Part shown: positions 1-6,367 of the stretch, piece after piece | Layout of the letters: each line of letters begins with the position of its first letter | Numbering within the stretch: position 1 is the first letter of the stretch | Source: CAZAMT01 sp964486145 | Lineage (GTDB): Bacteria > Bacteroidota > Bacteroidia > Bacteroidales > JAAAOM01 | Length of the DNA: 9,379 nt | Assembly (NCBI GenBank): GCA_964486145.1 | Contig: CAZAMT010000153.1 | Location: 1 to 9,379, forward strand | Direction of reading: 5' to 3' | Made by a program: the position numbers and the translations under genes | Notes under the pieces: model-generated | Told to the model about the DNA's origin: nothing | Databases searched by the model: none | The model's input: the letters and a program-made list of their open reading frames with translations, nothing else

Positions 1-160
1 TTCATACGAGGGAATGCTGCAAAAAGAAGTGTCATTTAAATAATCTCACCTGTTTATTCGTTTCCACTTACCCTTTCATTCAAAACAGATCACAATCATC
101 CATTTTAACAACACCTGCCCAACGAGTAACCATAGATGAAATTACCAGAACCATCCATTT
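1..160. other. Left edge: no complete gene; possible 3' tail of a plus-strand CDS
   Basis: No complete gene is visible here. In plus frame 2 the first 13 codons (2-40) read SYEGMLQKEVSFK and end at TAA 41-43. That composition is protein-like and could be the C-terminus of a gene entering from the left, but it is far too short to identify. On the minus strand an ATG at 35-33 opens a frame running off the left edge (MTLLFAAFPRM), which could equally be the start of a gene. The two readings are mutually exclusive and I cannot choose between them. Bases 44-160 show no hairpin followed by a T-run and no recognisable promoter. Confidence 0.3.
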
Positions 161-523
161 TTAACTTTTGAGGATACCTGCAAAAGCGATGGCAGCTCCC
201 ATCAACCCCATATCTTTCAATGCATTACTCATCGCCATACGCATGGTTTCCTCATTTGCCAGCCCTGGTAAATGCACCAGCGCAATGGTTAATAACAGAA
301 ATAAAGCGAGCAAAAGACTGGCGGTTCGTGCAACTTTATTGATCAAAATGCTGATACCCGCAAGAATAAGCGCAGCTCCGGTTAAGTATACTATAAATAA
401 ATTTGCCGGCCATCCATTGAGGATACTGGATGCCATCTGATTGGCACTTAAGAAATGAAAAAGACCGAAAATGAGAAACGGAATAGCATAGACGATTCTC
501 CCGATGTTCGTTAAAGTTTTCAT
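161..523 (-). CDS. DoxX-like small integral membrane protein
   Basis: This 120-residue protein is almost entirely hydrophobic. Four membrane helices are predicted by eye at about residues 8-26, 42-61, 66-84 and 104-118, the size and layout of the DoxX/DoxX-like family. The N-terminal stretch GRIVYAIPFLIFGLFHF (residues 8-24) is typical of the Bacteroidota members, with a glycine and a histidine in the first helix (G20, H23). DoxX relatives were named after a subunit of an archaeal thiosulfate:quinone oxidoreductase, but most bacterial members, including this type, have no proven reaction. The start MKTLTNIGR is well placed, with a short basic cytoplasmic end before helix 1. The gene lies 92 bases downstream of the RDD gene on the same strand. 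No terminator separates the two, so read-through is possible. Family assignment is fairly secure; function is unknown. Confidence 0.75.
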   Translation of the reverse strand: MKTLTNIGRIVYAIPFLIFGLFHFLSANQMASSILNGWPANLFIVYLTGAALILAGISILINKVARTASLLLALFLLLTIALVHLPGLANEETMRMAMSNALKDMGLMGAAIAFAGILKS

Positions 524-554
524 AGAAATGTGGTTTTAATTAATAATTCATTTT

Positions 555-562
555 CAGATCTA
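555..562 (-). promoter_or_regulatory. Possible -7 promoter box for the DoxX-like gene
   Basis: On the minus strand this reads TAGATCTG, one mismatch from the Bacteroidota -7 consensus TAnnTTTG, and lies about 30 bases before the DoxX-like start. A TTTG lies upstream at 580-577, but its 14-base spacer is shorter than the usual roughly 19-20, so the match is weak. The gene may instead depend on transcription from the RDD promoter. Confidence 0.25.
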
Positions 563-615
563 TAAACAGAAAAGCTCAAAAGATGTTGTAAAACAGGGTT
601 AAATTTTCAACAGGA

Positions 616-1344
616 TTACTCAACTCCATATGACTTTGCCAGATAATTATAATCTTTCAGTATATCCTGAAAAAATTGCCTGTAATTTTCGGTGGTAGTA
701 ATATTCATCTTTTGTTCCAAAGCTTTTTTCAGTTTTGAAGCCATTTGCACTGACAGTGATGAAAAATTTGTTTTGGTAAGGTCGGTAAGAACTTCCTTTA
801 CCGTATGCACATCGCTTTCATCAAGCTGCTGAACCTCAGGATATTTCAACACGTAGTCGTCAGATACTTGCGTAAACAGGGTTTGCGAAAAACCAACTTC
901 CTTCTTTATCCTTATCACCGTGGTTTTCGCCGCGAGGTCACCCAGTCGCTGGCCTTTTCCGTTGAGTATTATTGTTAAAACTGCTGCGGCTCCAGTGGTT
1001 AATGTGATATCCACGAGCCTGAATACCCACCGGATAAAATAATTACCGGCAGTTGGCTGTGAACCATCGATCATCAGCACTTGCAGTTGGATGATTCGTT
1101 TACCGGGGCTTTGGCCATTCATGGAAATTTCAAAAATCAGGTCATACAAAACCAATGGTACCAGGAAAAAAATAAACACGGCTGGAGATTCAGCGTTTGC
1201 CATTCCAATGAGAATAAGTACTGCCACCATGTAAAGTCCCATAAACAGGTAATCCAGCAACCTTGCAATGATTCGCTCACCTACGCTGGCAACATCATGT
1301 TCTATGGCCACATTTTGACTTGTCTGAATATAAAGATTTTCCAT
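616..1344 (-). CDS. RDD-family integral membrane protein of the MoxR-linked cluster
   Basis: This 242-residue protein carries an N-terminal RDD domain (about residues 20-147) named for conserved Arg/Asp residues. Visible family motifs are RIIARLLDYL (R28, D31), the loop NGQSPGKRI (76-84), RLVDI (R109, D112) and RLGDLAAKTTVI (133-144). Membrane helices fall at about 30-48, 54-73 and 108-127. The last 95 residues (148-242) are hydrophilic and probably helical, for example the Lys/Glu-containing stretch around 181-213, and should be cytoplasmic. RDD proteins have no single established activity; some have been linked to ion transport. The gene is divergent from the SpoIIM-like gene across a 221-base region. 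RDD and SpoIIM-like genes flank MoxR/DUF58 operons in many Bacteroidota, so I infer it belongs to the same system. The start MENLYIQTSQNVAIEHDVAS leaves a 20-residue polar N-terminus before the domain, normal for this group. Confidence 0.85.
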   Translation of the reverse strand: MENLYIQTSQNVAIEHDVASVGERIIARLLDYLFMGLYMVAVLILIGMANAESPAVFIFFLVPLVLYDLIFEISMNGQSPGKRIIQLQVLMIDGSQPTAGNYFIRWVFRLVDITLTTGAAAVLTIILNGKGQRLGDLAAKTTVIRIKKEVGFSQTLFTQVSDDYVLKYPEVQQLDESDVHTVKEVLTDLTKTNFSSLSVQMASKLKKALEQKMNITTTENYRQFFQDILKDYNYLAKSYGVE

Positions 1345-1409
1345 TAAATATTATCCAATTTTTAATGTGTTAAAGTTGATACATTTTATAAAATATTTTT
1401 GGTGATGGG

Positions 1410-1417
1410 CAAAAATA
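1410..1417 (-). promoter_or_regulatory. Probable -7 promoter box of the RDD gene
   Basis: The minus strand reads TATTTTTG, an exact match to the Bacteroidota -7 consensus TAnnTTTG, about 65 bases before the RDD start codon. I find no good TTTG-type -33 element at the expected distance upstream, so this rests on the -7 box alone. Confidence 0.35.
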
Positions 1418-1516
1418 AAATATAACCATAAATTTCATGAATAATAATCTACATGATTGCTGTTAGATGTTACTCAATTAATTGCCGTTTTCCTTAAATT
1501 TATCTAAAATATAACG

Positions 1517-1545
1517 TTGCATTCGTCAAAATTATAGTATATTAA
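1517..1545 (+). promoter_or_regulatory. Possible promoter of the MoxR operon
   Basis: A TTG at 1517-1519 is followed, after 18 bases, by TATATTAA at 1538-1545. The second element matches the TAnnTT part of the -7 consensus but lacks the final TG. This would put the transcription start near 1551, leaving a leader of only about 15 bases before the ATG at 1566. It is the best candidate in the region but not a strong one. Confidence 0.3.
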
Positions 1546-1565
1546 CCGGGCATTTATTACGGCCC

Positions 1566-2543
1566 ATGAAAGAAATTGTTTTCATCAACAGGCACTCCGG
1601 ACGCTGGAAAAAACTCGAGAATGATCTTCAGGGTAAATCAAAAGTTGACCCGGATGAGGCATCTGATTTGTATATACAACTCACCGATGATTTATCCTAT
1701 GCCCGCACATACTTTCCGAAAAGCAACATAACTTCTTATCTTAATCAATTAACTTTCAAAGCTCATCAGGTTATTTTTCAAAATAAAAAAGAAAAAGGAT
1801 CGACCATTGTGAACTTTTGGAAATACAGGTTTCCTGTGCTTTTCTATCAAACCCGTAAATATTTTTTCTATTCGCTCACCATCTTTCTCGCGTCTATACT
1901 CATTGGCATTGTTTCTACCAGGTATGACGATACGTTTGTTAGACTCATTCTTGGCGATACCTACATAAACATGACCTTATCAAACATTGAAAAGGGTGAT
2001 CCCATGGCAGTTTATAAAAAAGTAACCGGCATCAACATGTTTTTGGCCATTTCGGTAAATAACATATACGTGTCCTTTCTTGCTTTCTTGGCAGGGCTGG
2101 CGTTTTCATTCGGAACAGCTTACATTCTTCTGCGAAATGGAATTATGCTGGGTGCTTTTCAATATTTTTTTCATCAACATGATTTGCTGAGAGAATCTTT
2201 TTTAACGATATGGATACATGGAACTCTTGAAATATTTGCTATCATTGTAGCCGGTGGCGCAGGTTTAATTTTAGGCAACAGCATTCTCTTTCCGGGAACA
2301 TATAGTCGACTGGTATCCTTCCATAAAGGTGTCAACAAAGGAATTAAAATCATGACAGGCCTGATACCTGTTTTTGCTGTTGCCGCGATGCTGGAAGGTT
2401 TTGTTACGAGACATACGGAATATCATCCGTTGGTGAGAGCAGGCATTATTTTGTCTTCGATTATTTTTATTGTATGGTATTTTTTTATATATCCCCAAAA
2501 GTTAATAACTAAATCATCAACCCATGAAACAGACCTTGTCTGA
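1566..2543 (+). CDS. SpoIIM-like (stage II sporulation protein M family) multi-pass membrane protein
   Basis: This 325-residue protein has a roughly 95-residue cytoplasmic N-terminus followed by about five or six membrane helices (near 101-117, 158-176, 177-189, 214-237, 262-279 and 290-309). The family signature is the segment IWIHGTLEIFAIIVAGGAG (215-233), with the HG..E motif (H218, G219, E222) and a Gly-rich helix. In Bacillus, SpoIIM works in a peptidoglycan-remodelling complex with SpoIID and SpoIIP during engulfment. Homologues in non-sporulating Bacteroidota and Actinobacteria lie beside moxR genes, and their function is not known. Neither SpoIID nor SpoIIP is present here. It is the first gene of the plus-strand operon. 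Its 3' end overlaps the 32-codon ORF by 20 bases. The family call is firm; 'sporulation' should not be read as its role. Confidence 0.88.
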   Translation: MKEIVFINRHSGRWKKLENDLQGKSKVDPDEASDLYIQLTDDLSYARTYFPKSNITSYLNQLTFKAHQVIFQNKKEKGSTIVNFWKYRFPVLFYQTRKYFFYSLTIFLASILIGIVSTRYDDTFVRLILGDTYINMTLSNIEKGDPMAVYKKVTGINMFLAISVNNIYVSFLAFLAGLAFSFGTAYILLRNGIMLGAFQYFFHQHDLLRESFLTIWIHGTLEIFAIIVAGGAGLILGNSILFPGTYSRLVSFHKGVNKGIKIMTGLIPVFAVAAMLEGFVTRHTEYHPLVRAGIILSSIIFIVWYFFIYPQKLITKSSTHETDLV

Positions 2544-2622
2544 GATAATTACAGAGGCACACACGACCATGATTGAAATGAGTGCCAAATTTCAGGTTTG
2601 GTCACAAATTTTAAACACATGA
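2524..2622 (+). CDS. Candidate 32-residue microprotein within the MoxR operon
   Basis: This short ORF starts at ATG 2524 and ends at TGA 2620-2622. It overlaps the end of the SpoIIM-like gene by 20 bases in another frame, and its stop overlaps the ATG (2619) of the next gene as ATGA, a classic arrangement for translational coupling. It accounts for an otherwise empty 75-base gap in an operon whose other junctions run from a 20-base overlap to a 9-base gap. It begins MKQTLSEIITEAH and ends WSQILNT. It has no signal peptide or membrane helix. L5, I9, A12, M16, M19, F23, W26 and L30 fall in an uninterrupted 4-3 spacing, predicting one amphipathic or coiled-coil helix. Internal ATGs at codons 16 and 19 could be alternative starts. 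I do not recognise a family. It may be a genuine small protein, or a leader whose translation delivers ribosomes to the next gene. Confidence 0.5.
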   Translation: MKQTLSEIITEAHTTMIEMSAKFQVWSQILNT

Positions 2623-3500
2623 AAAAAGATTACATCAATTTTAAGGAAGAAAGGGATTTCGGTCAGGTACTGAATGCAACATTTCAATTCATCGGCCAGG
2701 AATTTAAACCATTGGGCCAGGTTATCCTCTTTTATGTTTTACCATTTATTATTCTCGCTTCTGTGGTAACCGGAGTTTTCATCAACAACACCTTCAATTG
2801 GGCCAGACTTATAGAAGACCCGGAGTCATTTGCTGAAATTGGAAACATGATTGGAGGTGCAGGCGGGGTTTGGATACTTTCCATGCTTAGCTACCTGTTT
2901 CTAATGCTCGGGGTTTACTGTTACATTAGTCTTTACGTTGAAAAAGGTCGTGGAAACTTTCAAAAAGAAGATGTTTGGAAAAAGATGTCTCAGAATATCC
3001 TGCCAGTCATCGGAACCGGAATTGTGGTCGGACTTTTGGTCGTTATCGGATTTGCATTCTGTATTATCCCGGGAATATATTTTGCTGTATCTCTGTCCAT
3101 GATATTTATTTTACTTATTCATGAAAAACTCAGCTTTGGCGATGCATTCTCAAAAAGTTTTCAATTAACAAAACTCCAATGGTGGTGGACATTACTGCTC
3201 CTGATTGTTCTTACAATCATTACATCAATTTTAAGCGGAATAGTTAGTTTCCCGGTAGGTATCAACGCGGTCATTCAAGGGCTACATGCCGTACAGGAAG
3301 GTGATATGCCCGGCAATTTTTTCGGACCATTTGGAACGGCTTACCTGGTCATTGCAAATATCATCTCATACCTGCTTTACAGCATCATTTATGTGGCTAT
3401 CGCTTTTCAATATTTTAATCTAATTGAAATAAGTGAAAAACCATCACTCGCTGAACGTATTGCCGCAATTAACAAAAAAGACGACAACACGAATCAATAA
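2619..3500 (+). CDS. Multi-pass integral membrane protein of the MoxR cluster, function unknown
   Basis: This is a 293-residue protein. I choose ATG 2619 (MKKDYINFKEERDFGQVLNA) over an in-frame TTG seven codons upstream, because it is an ATG, overlaps the preceding small ORF's stop as ATGA, and gives a sensible cytoplasmic N-terminus. About six membrane segments lie near 34-55, 85-107, 128-150, 151-168, 190-212 and 240-264. The sequence RDFGQVLNATFQFIGQEFKPL (12-32) before helix 1 and the IIPGIYFAVSLSMIF stretch (149-163) resemble a broad family of membrane proteins that includes the membrane domain of some glycerophosphodiester phosphodiesterases. No catalytic domain is attached. The C-terminus (about 272-293) is short and charged. 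Its consistent place between SpoIIM-like and DUF4129 genes suggests it is part of the same membrane assembly. Exact family uncertain. Confidence 0.8.
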   Translation: MKKDYINFKEERDFGQVLNATFQFIGQEFKPLGQVILFYVLPFIILASVVTGVFINNTFNWARLIEDPESFAEIGNMIGGAGGVWILSMLSYLFLMLGVYCYISLYVEKGRGNFQKEDVWKKMSQNILPVIGTGIVVGLLVVIGFAFCIIPGIYFAVSLSMIFILLIHEKLSFGDAFSKSFQLTKLQWWWTLLLLIVLTIITSILSGIVSFPVGINAVIQGLHAVQEGDMPGNFFGPFGTAYLVIANIISYLLYSIIYVAIAFQYFNLIEISEKPSLAERIAAINKKDDNTNQ

Positions 3501-3506
3501 GCATTC

Positions 3507-4214
3507 ATGAGGCTATCTTTGATCTGGCTTTTATTTTTTGGATTCTCATTGCCATTGATGTCGCAGATACATGAACTGACGTATGATTCGTCCAAACTGG
3601 ATGTCCGTTCATTTGATCAAAATAAACTGGAGTCACTAAAAAATGAAAAGGCATTTCAGTATGATTTTAATGATGTGCCCGTTGAGACATGGTATCAAAG
3701 ACTTTGGAGAAAGATACTTGAATGGTTAAGCAGAATTTCGGAACTGGGATTGATCATTCAAATTGTTTTTTACGTGGTTTTGTTATTTGTTCTGGTATTA
3801 CTAATCCTTAGCCTGATGGGAGTATCTGTTAAATCGCTTTTTTACAAGAAACCCGCAAGTTTTACGATTCCTGTCCATGAAAATGAAATGAACATACATG
3901 AAATTAGCTTTGACCAGCTCATTAACAATGCTGTGAATAACGAAAATTTCAAACTTGCTGTTCGGTATGGTTATTTAAAAATGTTGAAATTACTGAATGA
4001 TGTACACCTGATACATTGGGAAAGGAACAAGACCAATCGTCAATATATCAGGGAATTACAACCAAATGATCTTAAGGATTGGTTTGCGCAGATTTGCAGG
4101 GATTATGAATATGCCTGGTATGGAAATTTTAACATTGGAAAATCGAATTATGTTAGATTCAGGAAAACATTTGATAAATTATTGCATGCGTTGAATGAAA
4201 AAAGGGTGGCCTAA
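3507..4214 (+). CDS. DUF4129 domain protein
   Basis: This is a 235-residue protein. Residues 1-20 look like a signal peptide (MRLSLIWLLFFGFSLPLMSQ). A periplasmic segment of about 60 residues follows, then one membrane helix at about 83-104. The C-terminal DUF4129 domain (about 130-230) would be cytoplasmic. DUF4129 hallmarks are the helix NFKLAVRYGYLKMLKLL (147-163), the W...KTN..Y motif (W171, K175-N177, Y180) and YEYAWYG (200-206). The domain is best known as the C-terminal part of transglutaminase-like membrane proteins that accompany MoxR and DUF58 genes. Here it stands alone, with no transglutaminase domain. It starts 6 bases after the preceding stop, and its last 20 bases overlap the start of the DUF4350 gene, so translation is probably coupled. 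Domain call is good; biochemical role unknown. Confidence 0.82.
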   Translation: MRLSLIWLLFFGFSLPLMSQIHELTYDSSKLDVRSFDQNKLESLKNEKAFQYDFNDVPVETWYQRLWRKILEWLSRISELGLIIQIVFYVVLLFVLVLLILSLMGVSVKSLFYKKPASFTIPVHENEMNIHEISFDQLINNAVNNENFKLAVRYGYLKMLKLLNDVHLIHWERNKTNRQYIRELQPNDLKDWFAQICRDYEYAWYGNFNIGKSNYVRFRKTFDKLLHALNEKRVA

Positions 4215-5379
4215 ATATTTGTTATTAATCACCGGTTTTATTCTGTTGGTTTTGATAGAATACTTCAAGCCGAAGCCGGTAGACTGGTCTGTAAATTTTG
4301 AAAATGATAAAACCATACCCTATGGGTGCCAGGTTTTATACCAATCGCTGCCAACTTTGTTTCCTTCTTCGCGGGTTGAGGTAAATAAAACAAGTTATTT
4401 TCAATTCCTGAGAAATAAAAAGCCTGACAATGCAACTGTATTATTGGTTACAGATAACCTTCAGGCGGATATATACGATACGCAGGAACTGCTCGATTTT
4501 ATTCGCAACGGAAACCAGGTATTGGTTTGTGCCGCCAATTTTTCCAATACATTTCTTGATTCATGTAATTTTACCATTTCCACGAAAGTAATTGATAGTC
4601 TGTCCTTAAAACAAAATACCAAATCTTTGAATTTTATTAATCCTGTTATTGCATCCGCGCAGGGTTATTCTTTTCCGGGACAGTTGTACAAAAGGATGTT
4701 TGCCAGCTTTGACTCAGCGAGGGTCTCCGTTCTGGGGATCAATGCCGCGGGTGATGTTAATTTTATAAAAATACAACTGGGAAAAGGAGAACTGTTTGTT
4801 AATCTTCAACCACTGGCATTTACCAATTACAACATCCTGTATGGATCTCCCGGGTATGCATCCGGAGCTCTTTCTTATTTTAACCAACCGGTAATCATCT
4901 GGGATGAATACTATAAGCCTGCCCGAAAGCTAAGTAGTAGCCCTATTCGGTATATTTTAACACAGAAATCATTAAAATATGTCTACTATCTGATTTTAAT
5001 TTTGGTGATCGCGTACATCTTCATCGAAGCTAAACGAAAACAACGGGTAATTCCGGTGCTTCAGCTACCTGAAAACATTTCTCTTCATTTTGTAAAAACG
5101 ATTGGCACATTGTATTATCAAAAAGGAAACCACAAAGATCTGGCTTTAAAAAAAATAACATACCTCAATGAATACCTGCAAAGCCGATTTCAAATCAATT
5201 TATATGCCTTTAATTCCGATAAAATTACTATCAATGCTGACCGCAGTGGAATTTCCAAGGAACATTTTCAGATATTGATTCAAAAAATGGAAGATATCAG
5301 TCATAAGAAAAACATTACAGAAACAGAGTTAAAAGAATTGAACAGACAAATTGAAAAAATTTATCACCAAAGTTTATAA
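4195..5379 (+). CDS. DUF4350 domain membrane protein
   Basis: This is a 394-residue protein with one membrane helix at each side of a large external domain: helix 1 at about 7-22, a periplasmic DUF4350 domain at about 30-240, helix 2 at about 262-279 and a cytoplasmic tail of 115 residues. The periplasmic part has alternating strands and helices: VLLVTDN (82-88), LLDFIRNGNQVLVCAANF (99-116), and GKGELFVNLQPLAFTNYNIL (196-215) ending with IIWDEYYKP (234-242). This resembles glutamine-amidotransferase-like folds seen in related transport-associated proteins, but no catalytic Cys-His pair is evident. The tail contains FVKTIGTLYYQKGNHKDLA (299-317), conserved in Bacteroidota members as I recall. 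The start ATG lies 20 bases inside the DUF4129 gene, and the next gene, moxR, begins 9 bases after the stop. It may present a substrate or partner to the cytoplasmic ATPase; that is inference. Confidence 0.8.
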   Translation: MKKGWPKYLLLITGFILLVLIEYFKPKPVDWSVNFENDKTIPYGCQVLYQSLPTLFPSSRVEVNKTSYFQFLRNKKPDNATVLLVTDNLQADIYDTQELLDFIRNGNQVLVCAANFSNTFLDSCNFTISTKVIDSLSLKQNTKSLNFINPVIASAQGYSFPGQLYKRMFASFDSARVSVLGINAAGDVNFIKIQLGKGELFVNLQPLAFTNYNILYGSPGYASGALSYFNQPVIIWDEYYKPARKLSSSPIRYILTQKSLKYVYYLILILVIAYIFIEAKRKQRVIPVLQLPENISLHFVKTIGTLYYQKGNHKDLALKKITYLNEYLQSRFQINLYAFNSDKITINADRSGISKEHFQILIQKMEDISHKKNITETELKELNRQIEKIYHQSL

Positions 5380-5388
5380 TTCATATTT

Positions 5389-6366
5389 ATGGAACAAGAC
5401 GAATTTGCAAACCGGACAGACTTACAGGCAGTATTGAAATCTGCTGAAAAGCTTCGCCACGAAATCGGAAAAGTAATCATCGGGCAGGGTGAAATGATCG
5501 ACCTCTTACTCATTTCCATTCTTGCAAATGGCCATGCGCTCATTGAAGGGGTTCCGGGTGTAGCAAAAACACTAACCGCTAAATTATTGTCAAAATCAAT
5601 GGATGTATCGTATAAACGAGTGCAGTTCACACCTGATTTGATGCCTTCGGATGTTATCGGTACCACGGTGTATTATATGCACAACAATTCATTTGAGTTC
5701 AATCGTGGCCCACTTTTCACCAATATTTTATTAATCGATGAAATCAACCGTGCCCCGGCCAAAACGCAGGCAGCACTTTTTGAAGTAATGCAGGAAAGAC
5801 AGGTCACTGTAGATGGAAATACATACCCAATGCAACCGCCCTTTCTGGTTTTTGCCACACAAAATCCGGTTGAGCACGAAGGCGTTTATAAACTGCCGGA
5901 GGCACAACTGGACCGTTTTCTATTTAAAATTGAAGTTGGCTATCCATCGGTAGAGGAAGAAGTCAAGATCCTGGAATCACACCACCAACGTAAAGAAGCG
6001 GATGAAATGGACGTGATTGAAAAGGTATTTACCCGGGAAATGATTATCCAATTGCAAAAAACAGTAATGAATATTCATATTGAATCTCCTCTTCTGGGCT
6101 ACATAGGTGAGATCACCACAAAAACAAGGAATCACCCGGACATTTATCTTGGTGCCTCCCCGAGGGCTTCAGTCAATGTATTAACAGCATCAAAAGCAAC
6201 AGCAGCCATTTCGGGAAGAGATTTTGTAACTCCTGAGGATATTCAATATGTATTAAAGCCGGTTTTAAGGCACCGGATCATCCTCACTCCCGAAAAAGAA
6301 ATGGAAGGTGGAACCATCGATCAACTGATTGATTCGGTTATACGTAACATTGAAGTGCCCCGATAG
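5389..6366 (+). CDS. moxR: MoxR-family AAA+ ATPase
   Basis: This 325-residue protein is of normal length for the family and soluble. The AAA+ motifs are complete: Walker A GVPGVAKT (54-61, K60, T61), Walker B ILLIDEIN (113-120, D117, E118), sensor 1 in FATQNP (N159), the arginine-finger region LPEAQLDRF (R176) and sensor 2 in GASPRA (R259). A C-terminal helical lid follows (about 200-325), containing FVTPEDIQYVLKPVLRHR (279-296). MoxR ATPases are thought to act as hexameric chaperone-like machines that mature or remodel partner complexes, often together with vWA- or DUF58-type partners. Here the partner is most likely the DUF58 protein, whose GTG start lies one base after the moxR stop. It is the only predicted energy-using enzyme of the operon, so it should drive the work of the surrounding membrane proteins. 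Family assignment is very secure; substrate unknown. Confidence 0.96.
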   Translation: MEQDEFANRTDLQAVLKSAEKLRHEIGKVIIGQGEMIDLLLISILANGHALIEGVPGVAKTLTAKLLSKSMDVSYKRVQFTPDLMPSDVIGTTVYYMHNNSFEFNRGPLFTNILLIDEINRAPAKTQAALFEVMQERQVTVDGNTYPMQPPFLVFATQNPVEHEGVYKLPEAQLDRFLFKIEVGYPSVEEEVKILESHHQRKEADEMDVIEKVFTREMIIQLQKTVMNIHIESPLLGYIGEITTKTRNHPDIYLGASPRASVNVLTASKATAAISGRDFVTPEDIQYVLKPVLRHRIILTPEKEMEGGTIDQLIDSVIRNIEVPR

Positions 6367-6367
6367 C

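Larger units (their letters stand above)
1345..1565. promoter_or_regulatory. Divergent intergenic region between the RDD gene and the MoxR operon
   Basis: This very AT-rich 221-base stretch must contain the promoters of both the minus-strand RDD gene and the plus-strand operon. Candidate boxes are listed separately. It also holds a perfect 12-base palindrome, ATTTTATAAAAT, at 1383-1394, within the predicted 5' leader of the RDD gene. In such AT-rich DNA this may be chance. No small gene or strong hairpin is seen. Confidence 0.6.

Noticed and set aside
3..164. Open plus-strand frame 3 across the left edge
   Set aside because: It is stop-free for 53 codons but Cys/Ser/Thr-rich without any domain-like pattern, and it runs into the DoxX-like gene's stop; probably chance.
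1081..1347. Plus-strand ORF opposite the RDD gene
   Set aside because: It covers conserved RDD motifs in reverse, and has a His/Asn/Gln-rich composition without domain features.
2598..2618. In-frame TTG start adding seven residues to the multi-pass membrane protein
   Set aside because: The ATG at 2619 is a better codon, overlaps the preceding small ORF's stop as ATGA, and gives a normal basic N-terminus.
5364..5666. Minus-strand ORF within moxR
   Set aside because: It lies opposite the Walker A region of a well-conserved gene and has no recognisable motif.
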